Shown here: positions 32,548 to 44,539 of the stretch, piece by piece
Position numbering within the stretch: the stretch's first letter is position 1
Layout of the letters: the number at the start of each line of letters is the position of its first letter
Origin: Rossellomorea aquimaris
GTDB taxonomy: Bacteria > Bacillota > Bacilli > Bacillales > Fictibacillaceae
DNA: 64,000 bases
Reading direction: 5' to 3'
Assembly (NCBI GenBank): GCA_020524245.1
Contig: JAIVLN010000001.1
Location: forward strand, 1,116,001 to 1,180,000
Made by a program: the position numbers and the translations under genes
Notes under the pieces: model-generated
What the model was told of the DNA's origin: nothing
Seen by the model: only the letters and a program-made list of their open reading frames with translations
Databases searched by the model: none

Positions 32548-33329
32548 ATGAGAGTGTTTCGGACAGTTGGTAAAGGGCTTGGATATGCAGGTGGGTCTTT
32601 AATTGAAGGATCTGTAAAATACCTGGGTTAGAAAGTGAATAATAAGTGGACGATGGAAGTTGGAGATCATATTAAAGATGCTTCTGTATTTGCACTTACC
32701 AATACTGGGCAATTTATCGATGGTGCCTTACAAAGTACATATGGATTAGTAAAACAAAACGACTACCATAAGTATGAAGGTTTACAGCAATTGAAAGATA
32801 CTTCTGGAAGAACGTTAAAAGGCTTTGGTAATGTCCTCATCTTCACGGCTAAAAATTCTGGAGCAACTGTTTCGGGGGTCATTAGCGGCGACAAAGAGCA
32901 AGTAATCGTCGGAATGAAGAATCTTGGAAAAGTGGTAGCTGTTTCTACTCTGGCCATTGGGATTGTTGATCTTGCAGATGGTTCTGATCTGGTGAGTGCT
33001 GAGGGAATCGAGACCCGGAATGACCATCTGAATGGCTTCGAACATGCAGAAACTTGTGTTCCTTTTATTGTGAAAAGACGATAACCCTTCCATCTGGTGA
33101 AGTTATTGAAGGAACCTTCCCTGTTTTCGAGTCAAAGTTCAATGTCGTGATTGCAGAAGATCTTTATTCAGCAAGTGATGACATGCATTTTTCTGTCGCG
33201 AACGATATGTTATATAAGGCTGTTGTTGACGATCCATCTTTAGCAACGGAATTAGGTTTAAACACAACTGATATGGATGAGCTGGCTGTGGGTGAAACAC
33301 CAGATGGTTATAGGTTTTCATATGTTTAG
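32548..33329 (+). pseudogene. Decayed polymorphic-toxin-like gene that has lost its WHH nuclease end
   Basis: Reads MRVFRTVGKGLGYAGGSLIE to an in-frame TAG at 32629, continues in the same frame as a protein of about 150 aa (IKDASVFALTNTGQFIDGAL, GKVVAVSTLAIGIVDLADG, ETRNDHLNGFEHAETCVPF), then a 1-nt deletion near 33072 shifts it to EKTITLPSGEVIEGTFPVFE and LATELGLNTTDMDELAVGETPDGYRF. In intact relatives TP-x-GY is followed directly by WHH and the rest of an HNH-type nuclease; here it ends FSYV. Three lesions (nonsense, frameshift, truncation) make a clear pseudogene. No immunity gene is left beside it. Confidence 0.8.
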
Positions 33330-33359
33330 ATAAATGACGAGCATAGCTGCCAGAGGTTA

Positions 33360-33519
33360 ATCATTGATAAATTGCTGTAAAGTAATCAATCGCCCATCGT
33401 TCCTCAGAGTTAGGGATAAACGAGAGCTTCTTTTTGTAAAGGTACCCTCTCTCAATTTCGACATCTTAAGGAGCCTCAAGTTCTTTTATCTGAAATTCAG
33501 TATAGATTCTTTTACTCAT
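33360..33519 (-). pseudogene. Transposase OrfA-like scrap (IS3-type N-terminus)
   Basis: Minus-strand frame from ATG 33519 reads MSKRIYTEFQIKELEAP and then a stop; after it the frame goes on with DVEIERGYLYKKKLSF up to SEERWAIDYFTAIY. The first 16 residues resemble the start of IS3-group OrfA proteins; the remainder I cannot place. GAGGGG lies 7 nt before the ATG. It is a remnant at best. Confidence 0.4.
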
Positions 33520-33569
33520 AAATAGTCCCCTCGTCCGATCTTCTCTAAAGTTTATTGAAACACAAAAAG

Positions 33570-33613
33570 CCCCGTATAAGGGACACTTTTTTATCAGTGT
33601 CCCTTATACGGGG
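33570..33613. repeat. 17-bp perfect hairpin
   Basis: CCCCGTATAAGGGACAC (33570-33586) and its exact complement (33597-33613) around a T-rich 10-nt loop. The GGGACAC/GTGTCCC core recalls the REP-like hairpins. It may end transcription of the helicase operon 145 nt away. Confidence 0.7.
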
Positions 33614-33757
33614 TATAGCTCAGGAAACGTCCCCTTGGTCTAATTATTTGGTTCTAAGAAAAGCTAAAATTCAACTGGTGGGAAAATTAAAAACTATCCT
33701 AATCCATTTCAATATTTTTCAAGATATAACTGGTAAAATCCTAAACCGCTTATACAT

Positions 33758-37096
<3,339 letters not shown>

Positions 37097-37732
37097 TTAA
37101 TTCCTTAAATTGCTTGAAAGTTCGACAAGTTGCTGCATCGTTTTGTTCAATTCTTGAAAAATGGATTCGGGAACTTCTAATCCAAGTTGACGTGTTTCTC
37201 GTATTTCTTCCATCAAAAATTCAGTTACAGCCACCAATTGATTGACCAGGATTTCTTGTTGGTTCAAAAACTTCATTTTCTCTTCATGGTTATTCTCAAT
37301 TTCAGCTATGTCTTTCGTGTTTTCCAGCTCGAATTTGTGAAGATTGGCTTCAATTGTTTTAATTTCCTTATCAATTTGTTTGTTATGGCGGTTAGTTTCA
37401 GCCATTTCTTGAATCAGGGTTTGCTTCGTTTTCTCCTTTTCTTTCTTAAGTTCAACTTCCGAAGTGATTCGAATTTGCTCAAGTTGATACTTGGCGATCT
37501 TTACTCTTTCAACCGATTGTGTGATTTGATTAATCACACCTGTGACTGAGGTGACAATCTCTGTCACTACATTCAATTTTCCCAGCTGAACCGCTTCACT
37601 TGGTATGTAGCCTTTTTTTGTAATTAATTCAGCATTTCCTTTCTCAACTGAAAAGGTTTCGGTACCAATTGTCCCTCCCGATGGTTTTCCTTTTGGGGTA
37701 CGCAATGACCCCAATCCGCTTTTTTTTACCAT
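37097..37732 (-). CDS. Coiled-coil protein of the helicase operon, 211 aa
   Basis: A Gly/Lys-rich N-terminus (KKSGLGSLRTPKGKPSGG) is followed by KKGYIPSEAVQLGKLNVVTEI, a moderately hydrophobic helix (VVTEIVTSVTGVINQI), and about 120 residues of Lys/Glu-rich heptads, ending LVELSSNLRN. The hydrophobic helix plus coiled coil repeats the plan of the neighbouring 195-aa protein and the helicase N-terminus, which suggests the three assemble through their coils at or near the membrane. Spacing to the helicase is 27 nt. No family recognised. Confidence 0.6.
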   Translation of the reverse strand: MVKKSGLGSLRTPKGKPSGGTIGTETFSVEKGNAELITKKGYIPSEAVQLGKLNVVTEIVTSVTGVINQITQSVERVKIAKYQLEQIRITSEVELKKEKEKTKQTLIQEMAETNRHNKQIDKEIKTIEANLHKFELENTKDIAEIENNHEEKMKFLNQQEILVNQLVAVTEFLMEEIRETRQLGLEVPESIFQELNKTMQQLVELSSNLRN

Positions 37733-37753
37733 TTGACTTTAATCTCCTTTCTA

Positions 37754-38338
37754 TTAAACCACTTGCTCAATCATTAGTTGATAGTTTCTTAAGGCTGTGC
37801 GGTAATCCTCATGTAACTCCATAAGTGTTTCATGTTCAAAATCCGGTTTCTTCATTTCAGAATCTATCAAGTCTGCTACATAATCAAGCATCTCTTTAAT
37901 AGGTTTTCTTAACCGATGCTGGAGGTTAAGTGCTTTCAATCGCTCATCGAATACTGTTTTTGACTTTCTATTAAGATGATCGAATTCTTTTTTAACATTC
38001 TCAGACTCTACTTGCAGACGAACTTTGTAGATTTCAAGATTCGATATCATACGTGCACGTCTCTGTTCGAGTATTGTTAATTTTTGTTGCTTTTCTTCTT
38101 CAACCACTTGATCCATACTTTCTTTGGCCGCGGCAATCTCCTTTCTCAAGCGTTCAGTTTGCTGCTTTTCAAAACGGTAATTTATATAACTGATCCCGGC
38201 TTGAATCACTTCTGAAGCCGTATCAATCGCAAGTAAGACAACGTTTGTTTTCGGTATCACTTTACGTGCTGCAATGGTTTCAAACGTTTTCCCTGCCTTA
38301 CCTATGAAATGAAATGCACGTCGTTGTCTCTCTTCCAT
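37754..38338 (-). CDS. Coiled-coil protein of the helicase operon, 195 aa
   Basis: Starts at ATG 38338 with AAAGGAGAGAAGGGG directly upstream (the open frame continues 11 codons). The N-terminal part KVIPKTNVVLLAIDTASEVI is moderately hydrophobic, and residues 60-140 form a Glu/Lys/Gln-rich coil (KQQTERLRKEIAAAKESM). The C-terminal part is a helical bundle. It resembles the next protein in layout but not in sequence. Function unknown; structural partner of the helicase by context. Confidence 0.6.
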   Translation of the reverse strand: MEERQRRAFHFIGKAGKTFETIAARKVIPKTNVVLLAIDTASEVIQAGISYINYRFEKQQTERLRKEIAAAKESMDQVVEEEKQQKLTILEQRRARMISNLEIYKVRLQVESENVKKEFDHLNRKSKTVFDERLKALNLQHRLRKPIKEMLDYVADLIDSEMKKPDFEHETLMELHEDYRTALRNYQLMIEQVV

Positions 38339-38407
38339 CCCCTTCTCTCCTTTAAAAAAACTAAATTCCATTTATTTAGCGGTCCATCTATAATTTGATT
38401 GAAATTA

Positions 38408-39652
38408 TTAAAAAAAGACCGTCGCTGGTACTTTTTGAACCACTTTGTGACTTTCTAAAACCTTGACCTCGACCATGAGATCTTTTTCAGTTTGTTCTAC
38501 ATTTTTCTTCTCTTTGTTAAGTGACCTTCCTAAGATTTGATCAAAGTCCCCAAAAATAGGATGAATTCTTGTCCAGTTATTCCTTTTGGAGGAAGGAAAT
38601 TTTTCTTCTTCATGTCCGAATTTTCCCATCACTTTAAAGATGTCTACCCCGCTTATTTGATTACTTCTATACGATTCGGGTAATTTGATATCAATCGTAT
38701 TGGTCTTTTTAGTTACATAAGGATAGTTGGGACAATCCAAATAACAATATCCTGTCACTGGATCATAGTAAAAAGAATGATCCTGCTGATTTAATTCCTG
38801 TTCCTTCTTCTCAAGACTCAAAAGATTGGCTGCTTTTTTACTGATTAAATCAGACTCAAACCCTTGCAATCTATTTAACGTCGATAAAACCGATCGGTAT
38901 TTGAGCAATGAGTTATACGAGAAAGATAGATTCAGCTTGTAAAAATCCCTTTCAATAAAAAGGTAGGTTTGTTCCTCATCAGTTTTAGTAAAATCAAAAG
39001 ATGTGTCAGGTTCCAGTTGAAAAAAAGCTTCTTGATAATCTGGAATTGGAACATTTTTAATCCCTCGTTTCAAATAAAAAAGATCTTGGCCGTATCGGAT
39101 TTCAACATGAATATCTTCCTTTTTTTCTTCATCCAAAACACCAAATTGATACTGTTCAAACACAAATTCTCGAGAGTTGAAGGGATCTTGATTCTGGTAT
39201 AGTTCTCGGATAATTTTTTCTTTAAGACTTACCAAATTAGGATCGATTTCGTTTGGATTCAAGAGTTCATTGTTATTCAACGCCTCTAGATCACCAGTCA
39301 AACAATTAATTAAAACTACCTCTTTACGAGTATTAAATGCATCCACCTTAACTATAATTTCAAACAATTCCTGACCATGTTTGGTCAGACTTGTGAGATT
39401 TAAGGACTCTTCATGGGTTAATAAGCCAATTTTCATTAAATAAAGCATTTCTTCCTCAATGACAATCGAACCCAATTGTGTGACCTTAAGGATTTCATCG
39501 TAATCCTCTCCCGATCCAATCGCATAAAGGATGAACTGAGAAAAGCGACTTAATTCATCCAATTTATTAGAGACAACGCTCAATTGCGCCTTCAGTACCG
39601 GAACGTAAACATTCACCGGTTCTCTTAAACCAAACACTAACAGTGCCGACAC
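38408..39652 (-). CDS. First gene of the helicase operon, winged-helix-like N-terminus
   Basis: 414 aa, soluble. Residues about 38-100 look like a winged helix (FSQFILYAIGSGEDYDEILK, EEEMLYLMKIGLLTHEE, LTKHGQELFEIIV), the kind found in DNA-binding or sensor proteins. The rest is beta-rich with YYDPVTGYCYLDCPNYPY, where two or three cysteines might bind metal. The start is uncertain: GTG 39652 sits too close to its GAGG box, and a later codon may be used. It may sense the trigger and control the operon through the inverted repeat at 39699. No family recognised. Confidence 0.55.
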   Translation of the reverse strand: MSALLVFGLREPVNVYVPVLKAQLSVVSNKLDELSRFSQFILYAIGSGEDYDEILKVTQLGSIVIEEEMLYLMKIGLLTHEESLNLTSLTKHGQELFEIIVKVDAFNTRKEVVLINCLTGDLEALNNNELLNPNEIDPNLVSLKEKIIRELYQNQDPFNSREFVFEQYQFGVLDEEKKEDIHVEIRYGQDLFYLKRGIKNVPIPDYQEAFFQLEPDTSFDFTKTDEEQTYLFIERDFYKLNLSFSYNSLLKYRSVLSTLNRLQGFESDLISKKAANLLSLEKKEQELNQQDHSFYYDPVTGYCYLDCPNYPYVTKKTNTIDIKLPESYRSNQISGVDIFKVMGKFGHEEEKFPSSKRNNWTRIHPIFGDFDQILGRSLNKEKKNVEQTEKDLMVEVKVLESHKVVQKVPATVFF

Positions 39653-39698
39653 CTCATTTATAATTTTTAATTAAAGCATAATTAAGTAAAATTATACC

Positions 39699-39715
39699 AT
39701 ACCAATTGTTGGTAT
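39699..39715. promoter_or_regulatory. Operator candidate and -10 box of the helicase operon
   Basis: ATACCAATTGTTGGTAT, a 7-bp inverted repeat around a 3-bp centre, lies 2 bp upstream (on the minus strand) of TATAAT at 39691-39696, about 40-60 nt before the first gene. No good -35 box is seen, so an activator or the encoded winged-helix protein may act here. Confidence 0.5.
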
Positions 39716-39809
39716 TTTCTTTTTTTACTATTTCAAATCAAAGTTAAGGTGGATATTTATAGAACTTCCGCAAAGTATCTACTCACATCACTTACCAGTT
39801 GGATTTAGG

Positions 39810-40044
39810 AAGTTTTAGGGGACGGTTCTTCTGTTTCAGTGCATAGAATCGCAAATGAAACCCTTCAGTTATATTTCAGAACAACAGATTTCCTATTCAA
39901 TCAAACGTTTGTTTATATTAAGAGACACTTACATCAAATAGTATCTGTCGCCTTAATCAAACATTTGATTAACAAAACGCAAAATTTCTGGCGAAGAAGG
40001 GACGGTTTTTTGCTTCAATTAATGAAGCAAAAGAACCGTCCCTT
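39810..40044 (+). repeat. Long dispersed repeat R1, copy b
   Basis: About 235 bp, the fuller copy of R1 with the same order of parts as 32190-32417, same orientation, paired palindromes centred at 39906/7 and 39962/3 (56 bp). The two copies stand as direct repeats on either side of the pseudogene-plus-helicase segment. The surrounding gap 39653-40061 holds no gene. Confidence 0.9.
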
Positions 40045-40061
40045 CTTTTCATACCACGAGC

Positions 40062-40880
40062 TTAGTCCACTGTAAATTCTGCAGCCAGTTGTACCGATAT
40101 GTCTGTATTCTTTGCCTTGATGGGTTTAACTACACGATACACTCCTTGTCCTAAATTCCAGTTTTCTAGATGAATTTGCTGCATATGAACTTTTCCAGGC
40201 GGCAATTCATAGCCTATGTCTGCACCGCTAAGAGCAAGAGGAATCGTCTTCCAGTTCCCATCCTGTTTTTTCTCCTGAATAAAATAATCCTTCCCGAAAG
40301 ATAACCACGTCGGTCCCCAATTTTCCACTTTAAAATTGAGGAGATCAGCCGTTTGTTCTTCAATTGAAACTTGGGCGTTCATTTCACGAGGAGGGACGTA
40401 GTACATTACAACATCCGTATCCAGAACTTCTTCACTATCGCTTAGTAGCTCTTGGCTATAGGAATACAACACACCCGTTTCCTCTGGTAACTGAACGGTA
40501 AGTTTTTCTCCTTTTGTGAACAATTCCTCTTTTACAACTCGTAGCTTCTCTAATTCTCTATTCCTTTCCACTAACTGGACTCTCACTTTATGTTTAGGAA
40601 AGGTTTCAAAAGAGCCCACTTGTTCCTTCGGTTTTACCATAAAGAAGGGGTTATTGATGAACAATCCTTTAAAATACTTTCCTGTGAACGGCTCATATTC
40701 CGTTTTTTCATAGATGTCTTCCGATGTCCAGGGACGTTCATCCGAAAAGACCGTTTCCTTATTCGGAGATCCAATTTCACTCGGAATCGATTGAGTTGAC
40801 ATTCCTGTACTTTCGGCCGAACACCCGACTAACATTATAATGAAGAACATGAATATAGCTATTCTTTTCTGCAAAGACAT
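40062..40880 (-). CDS. Lipoprotein with bacterial Ig-like domain
   Basis: About 270 aa. Signal peptide with lipobox LVGC near residue 20, a Ser/Glu-rich linker, a region of about 120 aa of unknown fold, and a C-terminal beta-sandwich: VSIEEQTADLLNFKVENWGP, YFIQEKKQDGNWKTIPL, LPPGKVHMQQIHLENW, YRVVKPI, which resembles the Big_14-type Ig-like domain of Bacillus lipoproteins. The TTG at 40874 (GGAG 8 nt upstream) may be used rather than the ATG at 40880. Role unknown. Confidence 0.7.
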   Translation of the reverse strand: MSLQKRIAIFMFFIIMLVGCSAESTGMSTQSIPSEIGSPNKETVFSDERPWTSEDIYEKTEYEPFTGKYFKGLFINNPFFMVKPKEQVGSFETFPKHKVRVQLVERNRELEKLRVVKEELFTKGEKLTVQLPEETGVLYSYSQELLSDSEEVLDTDVVMYYVPPREMNAQVSIEEQTADLLNFKVENWGPTWLSFGKDYFIQEKKQDGNWKTIPLALSGADIGYELPPGKVHMQQIHLENWNLGQGVYRVVKPIKAKNTDISVQLAAEFTVD

Positions 40881-40965
40881 CGCTCCAATCTAGAAACATG
40901 CACTCGACACTTCAATTATTTAGACGGACTGCCTGAGAAAAGTTTATATATAATATCTCTAATTA

Positions 40966-41418
40966 CTAATTCCAACCATTGAATTTGTATGTATATTTCT
41001 CTCTAAGATCTTCCGTTATTCTCTTAAAATCTTCTACTGAATTCCAAAAATCTTCATTCATTTCTCCTTCTTCAAGAGATCGCCGAAATTCACGCCAAAA
41101 ACTTACCTGTGCGTGTTCAACCCTGTTGTTTAGAGATTCGTTATGACGATATTCTTCTAGATCTTCAACCACCTTTGTTACTTGACCATCAAAAAGTGAT
41201 TTGAAAATCCACATATTTTTGGTTTCATCCATTGTGAAACCATCATTTTCAGCATTATTAATATAGCTTTCTAGTTTATCGAAAGAATTCTCAAGAGATG
41301 TGAGACTTTGGATCAACTCCTCTCTCTCCTCTTCTTTTTCTTTCATATAGAAGACAGGTATTGCCATAAAAATTAAAACAACCATGCTACTGAGGATTAT
41401 TTTATTTTTTTTATTCAA
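40966..41418 (-). CDS. Small membrane-anchored helical protein
   Basis: 150 aa: one N-terminal helix (residues 5-23, ending FYMKEKEEE), then an acidic, mostly helical outer domain with many Trp/Phe (KNMWIFKSLF, QVSFWREFRRSLEEGEMNEDFW). GAGGTGATCAC lies about 5 nt before the ATG. I recognise no family. It is a single leftward gene between lipoprotein and repeat-rich DNA. Confidence 0.6.
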   Translation of the reverse strand: MNKKNKIILSSMVVLIFMAIPVFYMKEKEEEREELIQSLTSLENSFDKLESYINNAENDGFTMDETKNMWIFKSLFDGQVTKVVEDLEEYRHNESLNNRVEHAQVSFWREFRRSLEEGEMNEDFWNSVEDFKRITEDLREKYTYKFNGWN

Positions 41419-41723
41419 GTGATCACCTCGATGAAGAATTCTGTATTTGCTTGATTAGCCCTTATTTTCAAGCTTGAGATAAACCACAGTTTGTCTAGCA
41501 TCTTTTTTAAATTCCTCTCTTAAACAGTTTTAGAAATATAACAAGTTAGGTACACCCTTTTTATTCTTCTGGATTTCCAGAGGGCACTTTCCAGAAAACT
41601 ATCCGAATGTTGAACAAGCAAATTCTGTATATTTGTATCTTAGCATAAATTGTAAGTGTCTTTGTAAAAAATTAGATATCACAGGATCCTTATCTCGGCT
41701 ACTGTTAGATTGTTTGGGAGCAT

Positions 41724-41770
41724 GGGGACGGTTCTCCCGGTCATCTGGTGAGACGAGATACCTGTCCTCC
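41724..41770 (+). repeat. Dispersed repeat R3, copy a
   Basis: GGTTCTCCCGGTCATCTGGT, then GAGACGAGATACCTGTCCTC; matches 53564-53610 at about 80%. It begins with GGGGACGGTTCT like the REP-like family. Confidence 0.6.
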
Positions 41771-41814
41771 ATTCAATTTATTGGAACCACTTTAAAACTA
41801 TATTCGACAAGCAC

Positions 41815-41935
41815 TTACGCGTCGGTTGAATATGTCCTACTGATGGTAACCATTCCATTTTCAAGAGATTGGCGTAGCTTATCCAACGTTTCCTTTGTGA
41901 ATTCTGCTAGTTCATCGAGAAAAAGAACGCCGCAT
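41815..41935 (-). pseudogene. ComM/YifB Mg-chelatase-like ATPase fragment
   Basis: About 40 codons on the minus strand read [19 protein letters not shown], then [17 protein letters not shown] and a stop. This is the Walker B region of ComM/YifB (usual form [11 protein letters not shown]...LRQPLE...VTISR). The fragment begins exactly at the R2a repeat and ends near an R3 repeat, so repeats mark both breakpoints. Only this piece remains here. Confidence 0.75.
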
Positions 41936-42060
41936 GCATACATTGGTAATGTACTACGCTACAACATACACAAAAACGAACCCCAAAAACCGTCCCCCTG
42001 GTCTCGATTAGATTGAGTCCATTGATCCATCAGGGACAAAGAACCTGTCCCTTGGTTTCG
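41934..42060 (+). repeat. Dispersed repeat R2, copy a, left side of the HTH/PIN pair
   Basis: GCATACATTGGTAATGTACT continues as ACGCTACAACATACACAAAA ACGAA in pieces, then ACCGTCCCCCTGGTCTCGAT and, near 42040, GGGACAAAGAACCTGTCCC. Matches 43229-43320 and 54957-55030. Confidence 0.75.
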
Positions 42061-42087
42061 CCTTGGTGCCGGTTTAATTTTTTTAAT

Positions 42088-42117
42088 TTGTTTAAAAAGT
42101 TGGGATGGTGATATACT
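42088..42117 (+). promoter_or_regulatory. Promoter of the HTH/PIN pair
   Basis: TTGTTT (42088-42093), 18-bp spacer, TATACT (42112-42117); AAAGGAGG follows at 42124-42131. Confidence 0.5.
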
Positions 42118-42143
42118 ATTGAAAAAGGAGGCTGAAAAAATCC

Positions 42144-42548
42144 ATGAGTGCTTTAAAAGATAAAAAAAAGGACCTTCTTCGCTCAATTCACGATTTTAAA
42201 TTGAAAAGGCCTAATTATGATGAATTATTACACTTTGTAACCGAAATTGAAATCTTACTTGAGGAAGATATTAAAAACGATGTAGAGAAAGACAATAATG
42301 AATCTTTTCTAACAGTAGAAGAAACTGCTGAGCGTTTTGGAGTAACACCTCAAGCTGTTTATAAATGGATAAAACAAAATAAAATTGAATATAAAGATAA
42401 AACTCCATCTGGTGGATATTTGATCCCCGAATCACAGTTTGATGGTAAATTACTGACAAATAAAGAAATGAACATAGCTAGAGAAACTTTAGGAACGGAC
42501 GGGACAGATATAGATATTATTGACAAAAGAGACTTGTACGGTGATTAA
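42144..42548 (+). CDS. HTH (excisionase-type) antitoxin candidate
   Basis: 134 aa. The N-terminus is helical and acidic/basic (KDLLRSIHDFKLKRPNYDEL), followed by a MerR/excisionase-like helix-turn-helix at about residues 55-90 (LTVEETAERFGVTPQAVYKW) and a disordered acidic C-terminal tail. It lies 12 nt upstream of a PIN-domain gene, the usual order of antitoxin then toxin. It would bind its own promoter and neutralise the PIN protein with the tail. Confidence 0.75.
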   Translation: MSALKDKKKDLLRSIHDFKLKRPNYDELLHFVTEIEILLEEDIKNDVEKDNNESFLTVEETAERFGVTPQAVYKWIKQNKIEYKDKTPSGGYLIPESQFDGKLLTNKEMNIARETLGTDGTDIDIIDKRDLYGD

Positions 42549-42560
42549 GGAGACAATCTA

Positions 42561-43196
42561 ATGCTGCGAATCCAGTTTGATACTAGTTCTCTATTTGAAA
42601 CAATTGTTAAGTATAGGAAGGATTATCAGGATTTCTTCATTCGACTCTATAACTTGCATCAGATTGATGAGTTAAGGATTGTCATTCCAGAGGTTGTTGT
42701 AGCAGAATTTTACGGAATTCTAAGAGCTGGAAGAACTGGAAAATACATTGACGGTGAGTATCGACAAGTTTGTTATACACACCGTCAAATTCTAAATTTT
42801 ATACATACATATCCTCATATCTTCAATATGGAGTTCATTGAGTATCTGAATACGAACTATAAGTGGAGGGCTGGATCTGACGAAAGTAGGATACCATTAT
42901 ATAAAAAAGACTTCTACAATGTTGTGAAGAATAGGATGGGTTGGGATGACTGGGGGAAAGAGACAATTGAAAAGCAAACCAGAAAGAGTTTGAAAATCTT
43001 AGGAATTCAAGATCAATATGATTACCCGATAATGGCAAGTGCATTAGAGTATGATGTTCATCTTTTAATCACTGAAAACCTAAAGCACTTTGCTAAACCT
43101 TTGGGTTCTTGCATCGTAGTAAACATAGAACAAGCAAGATTACTAGATTTATATGATGATTACTTCGAATTAATGGATATAGATGACTGGGAATAG
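42561..43196 (+). CDS. PIN-domain ribonuclease toxin candidate
   Basis: 211 aa. Metal-binding acidic residues expected of the PIN fold: Asp7 in IQFDTSSL, Glu in VVVAEFYG, Asp in QYDYPIMASALEYD, and the LLITENLKHF end where the usual Asp is replaced by Glu or Asn nearby. AAGGAG lies 6 nt before the ATG. Paired with an HTH antitoxin candidate and bracketed by R2 repeats. A truncated copy of its residues about 112-177 lies at 53636-53822, so this toxin family has spread in the genome. Confidence 0.78.
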   Translation: MLRIQFDTSSLFETIVKYRKDYQDFFIRLYNLHQIDELRIVIPEVVVAEFYGILRAGRTGKYIDGEYRQVCYTHRQILNFIHTYPHIFNMEFIEYLNTNYKWRAGSDESRIPLYKKDFYNVVKNRMGWDDWGKETIEKQTRKSLKILGIQDQYDYPIMASALEYDVHLLITENLKHFAKPLGSCIVVNIEQARLLDLYDDYFELMDIDDWE

Positions 43197-43228
43197 TTCT
43201 ACCATATAATTTATGTTGTGAAATTATG

Positions 43229-43320
43229 GGACAAAGAACCTGTCCCCTTGTCCCCCATGCATACATTGGCAATGTACTACGCTACAACATACACAAAAAC
43301 GAAGCAAAAGAACCGTCCCC
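43229..43320 (+). repeat. Dispersed repeat R2, copy b, right side of the HTH/PIN pair
   Basis: Begins with GGGACAAAGAACCTGTCCCC, then CATACATTGGCAATGTACTA and ACGCTACAACATACAC, ending GAAGCAAAAGAACCGTCCCC. With copy a it encloses the toxin-antitoxin pair in direct orientation. Confidence 0.75.
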
Positions 43321-43366
43321 TTGTCATGCTACAATTAAAGTAAATAGCATAAAGGGGTCCTGTTTC

Positions 43367-44491
43367 TTGAAGAAATCTATCATTATCCTACTTACACTTG
43401 TAACTATTAGTCTTGGCATCTATTACATACAACCACATGAATACTCCATAAATGGTGTAGAAGATGGGAAAGTATATGCCAAAAATATAGATATTGAGAT
43501 TGAATCTGGAATTATACCGCCCAACATTAAATTAAATGGTAAAACCATTGAAGGTCATGACCTAACGATTAGTGAGAATGGTGAATATCAACTGAACGTA
43601 ACTTCACGCTTTCTATGGATGGAAAGAAATGAAACCATCACCTTTCAGAGAGATGATCTTCCCCCACCTCAACCCGTTTTACAAGGTGTAGTTGAAGATG
43701 TATATTTCCAATCAGCTAAATTTGAAGTTAAAAGAGAACCTGGAGTTACATACGAAGCACGAATTGAAGAAGATCCATACGTGTTTGGAGAATCATATAC
43801 CAAGGAAGGTGTCCATACCCTTCATGTTACGGCTCATAAAGAGAATGGTTTGACTTCTAAAAGACAATTTTACTTTGAAATTGATAACCGTACATACACT
43901 CAAGACGAAGTCGACACTTTCTTAGACTTTTATTTTTCAGAAAACAATGTCATTGTAAAATATAAGACTGAAACGGATGTAATCGTGCATGGAAATCCGA
44001 GTCAAAAGGACCTTTCTCATCTCAAGTCCATTACAGAAAAACTGAGTGAACGACTTCCCATTCAATTGAACTTTCATGAAAAAGTAATCAGTACAGCAAA
44101 CAGTCGAATTGATGTACATTTTCTTCCCACTTATAAATTCAAGGAATTGGACATCGACTTTGATGACTTAGAGAGCAATTATATTGGTGTCGCATTTACT
44201 GAAAATGTATTCTCCTCTGGAATAAATAACTCTTATGTATTAATTGGTACGAACCGCCCACAGGAAGAACGTATGTTGACCATTACACATGAGATGCTGC
44301 ATGCTGTCGGACTTCACAGTCATTTCGAACATGATCGCTCCAGTGTGTTATATCCGGATTCAAGTACAACTGCGAAAACGTGGAGTGAAAAAGACTTAAT
44401 CGTACTTGAAATACTTTATCACCCAGACATTGAAATGTTTATGGAAAGAGCACAAGTTTCCAATACATTGAAAAAACGTATCAAAAATTAG
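43367..44491 (+). CDS. Membrane-anchored or secreted matrixin-like zinc protease
   Basis: 374 aa from TTG 43367 (AAGGGG 8 nt upstream); the longer open frame to 43226 is R2 repeat and should not be annotated. N-terminal membrane helix (residues 3-20), two Ig-like beta domains (about 25-110 and 110-190) and a C-terminal zincin domain with HEMLHAVGLHSH from His308 (HExxHxxGxxH). A family-typical Met turn is not obvious downstream (VLYPDSS). Proteases of this type process surface or extracellular proteins. Single-gene unit between repeats. Confidence 0.78.
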   Translation: MKKSIIILLTLVTISLGIYYIQPHEYSINGVEDGKVYAKNIDIEIESGIIPPNIKLNGKTIEGHDLTISENGEYQLNVTSRFLWMERNETITFQRDDLPPPQPVLQGVVEDVYFQSAKFEVKREPGVTYEARIEEDPYVFGESYTKEGVHTLHVTAHKENGLTSKRQFYFEIDNRTYTQDEVDTFLDFYFSENNVIVKYKTETDVIVHGNPSQKDLSHLKSITEKLSERLPIQLNFHEKVISTANSRIDVHFLPTYKFKELDIDFDDLESNYIGVAFTENVFSSGINNSYVLIGTNRPQEERMLTITHEMLHAVGLHSHFEHDRSSVLYPDSSTTAKTWSEKDLIVLEILYHPDIEMFMERAQVSNTLKKRIKN

Positions 44492-44539
44492 TTTTTCGCT
44501 AACTGGGAGAAAACACCTTCATGCGTTTCATGAAAAGTG

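Larger units (their letters stand above)
33330..33757. other. Gap with transposase scrap and hairpin
   Basis: 428 bp between the toxin pseudogene and the helicase gene; contains only the fragments listed at 33360-33519 and 33570-33613. GAAACGTCCCCTTGGTC near 33630 is another piece of the REP-like family. Confidence 0.5.
41419..42143. other. Repeat-rich gap with gene scraps
   Basis: 725 bp without an intact gene. Holds an R3 repeat (41724-41770), a ComM/YifB fragment (41815-41935), the R2a repeat (41934-42060) and the toxin-antitoxin promoter (42088-42117). Confidence 0.7.

Noticed and set aside
39839-40075. Open frame inside repeat R1b
   Set aside because: It is made of repeat and palindrome sequence; copy R1a does not keep the frame intact.
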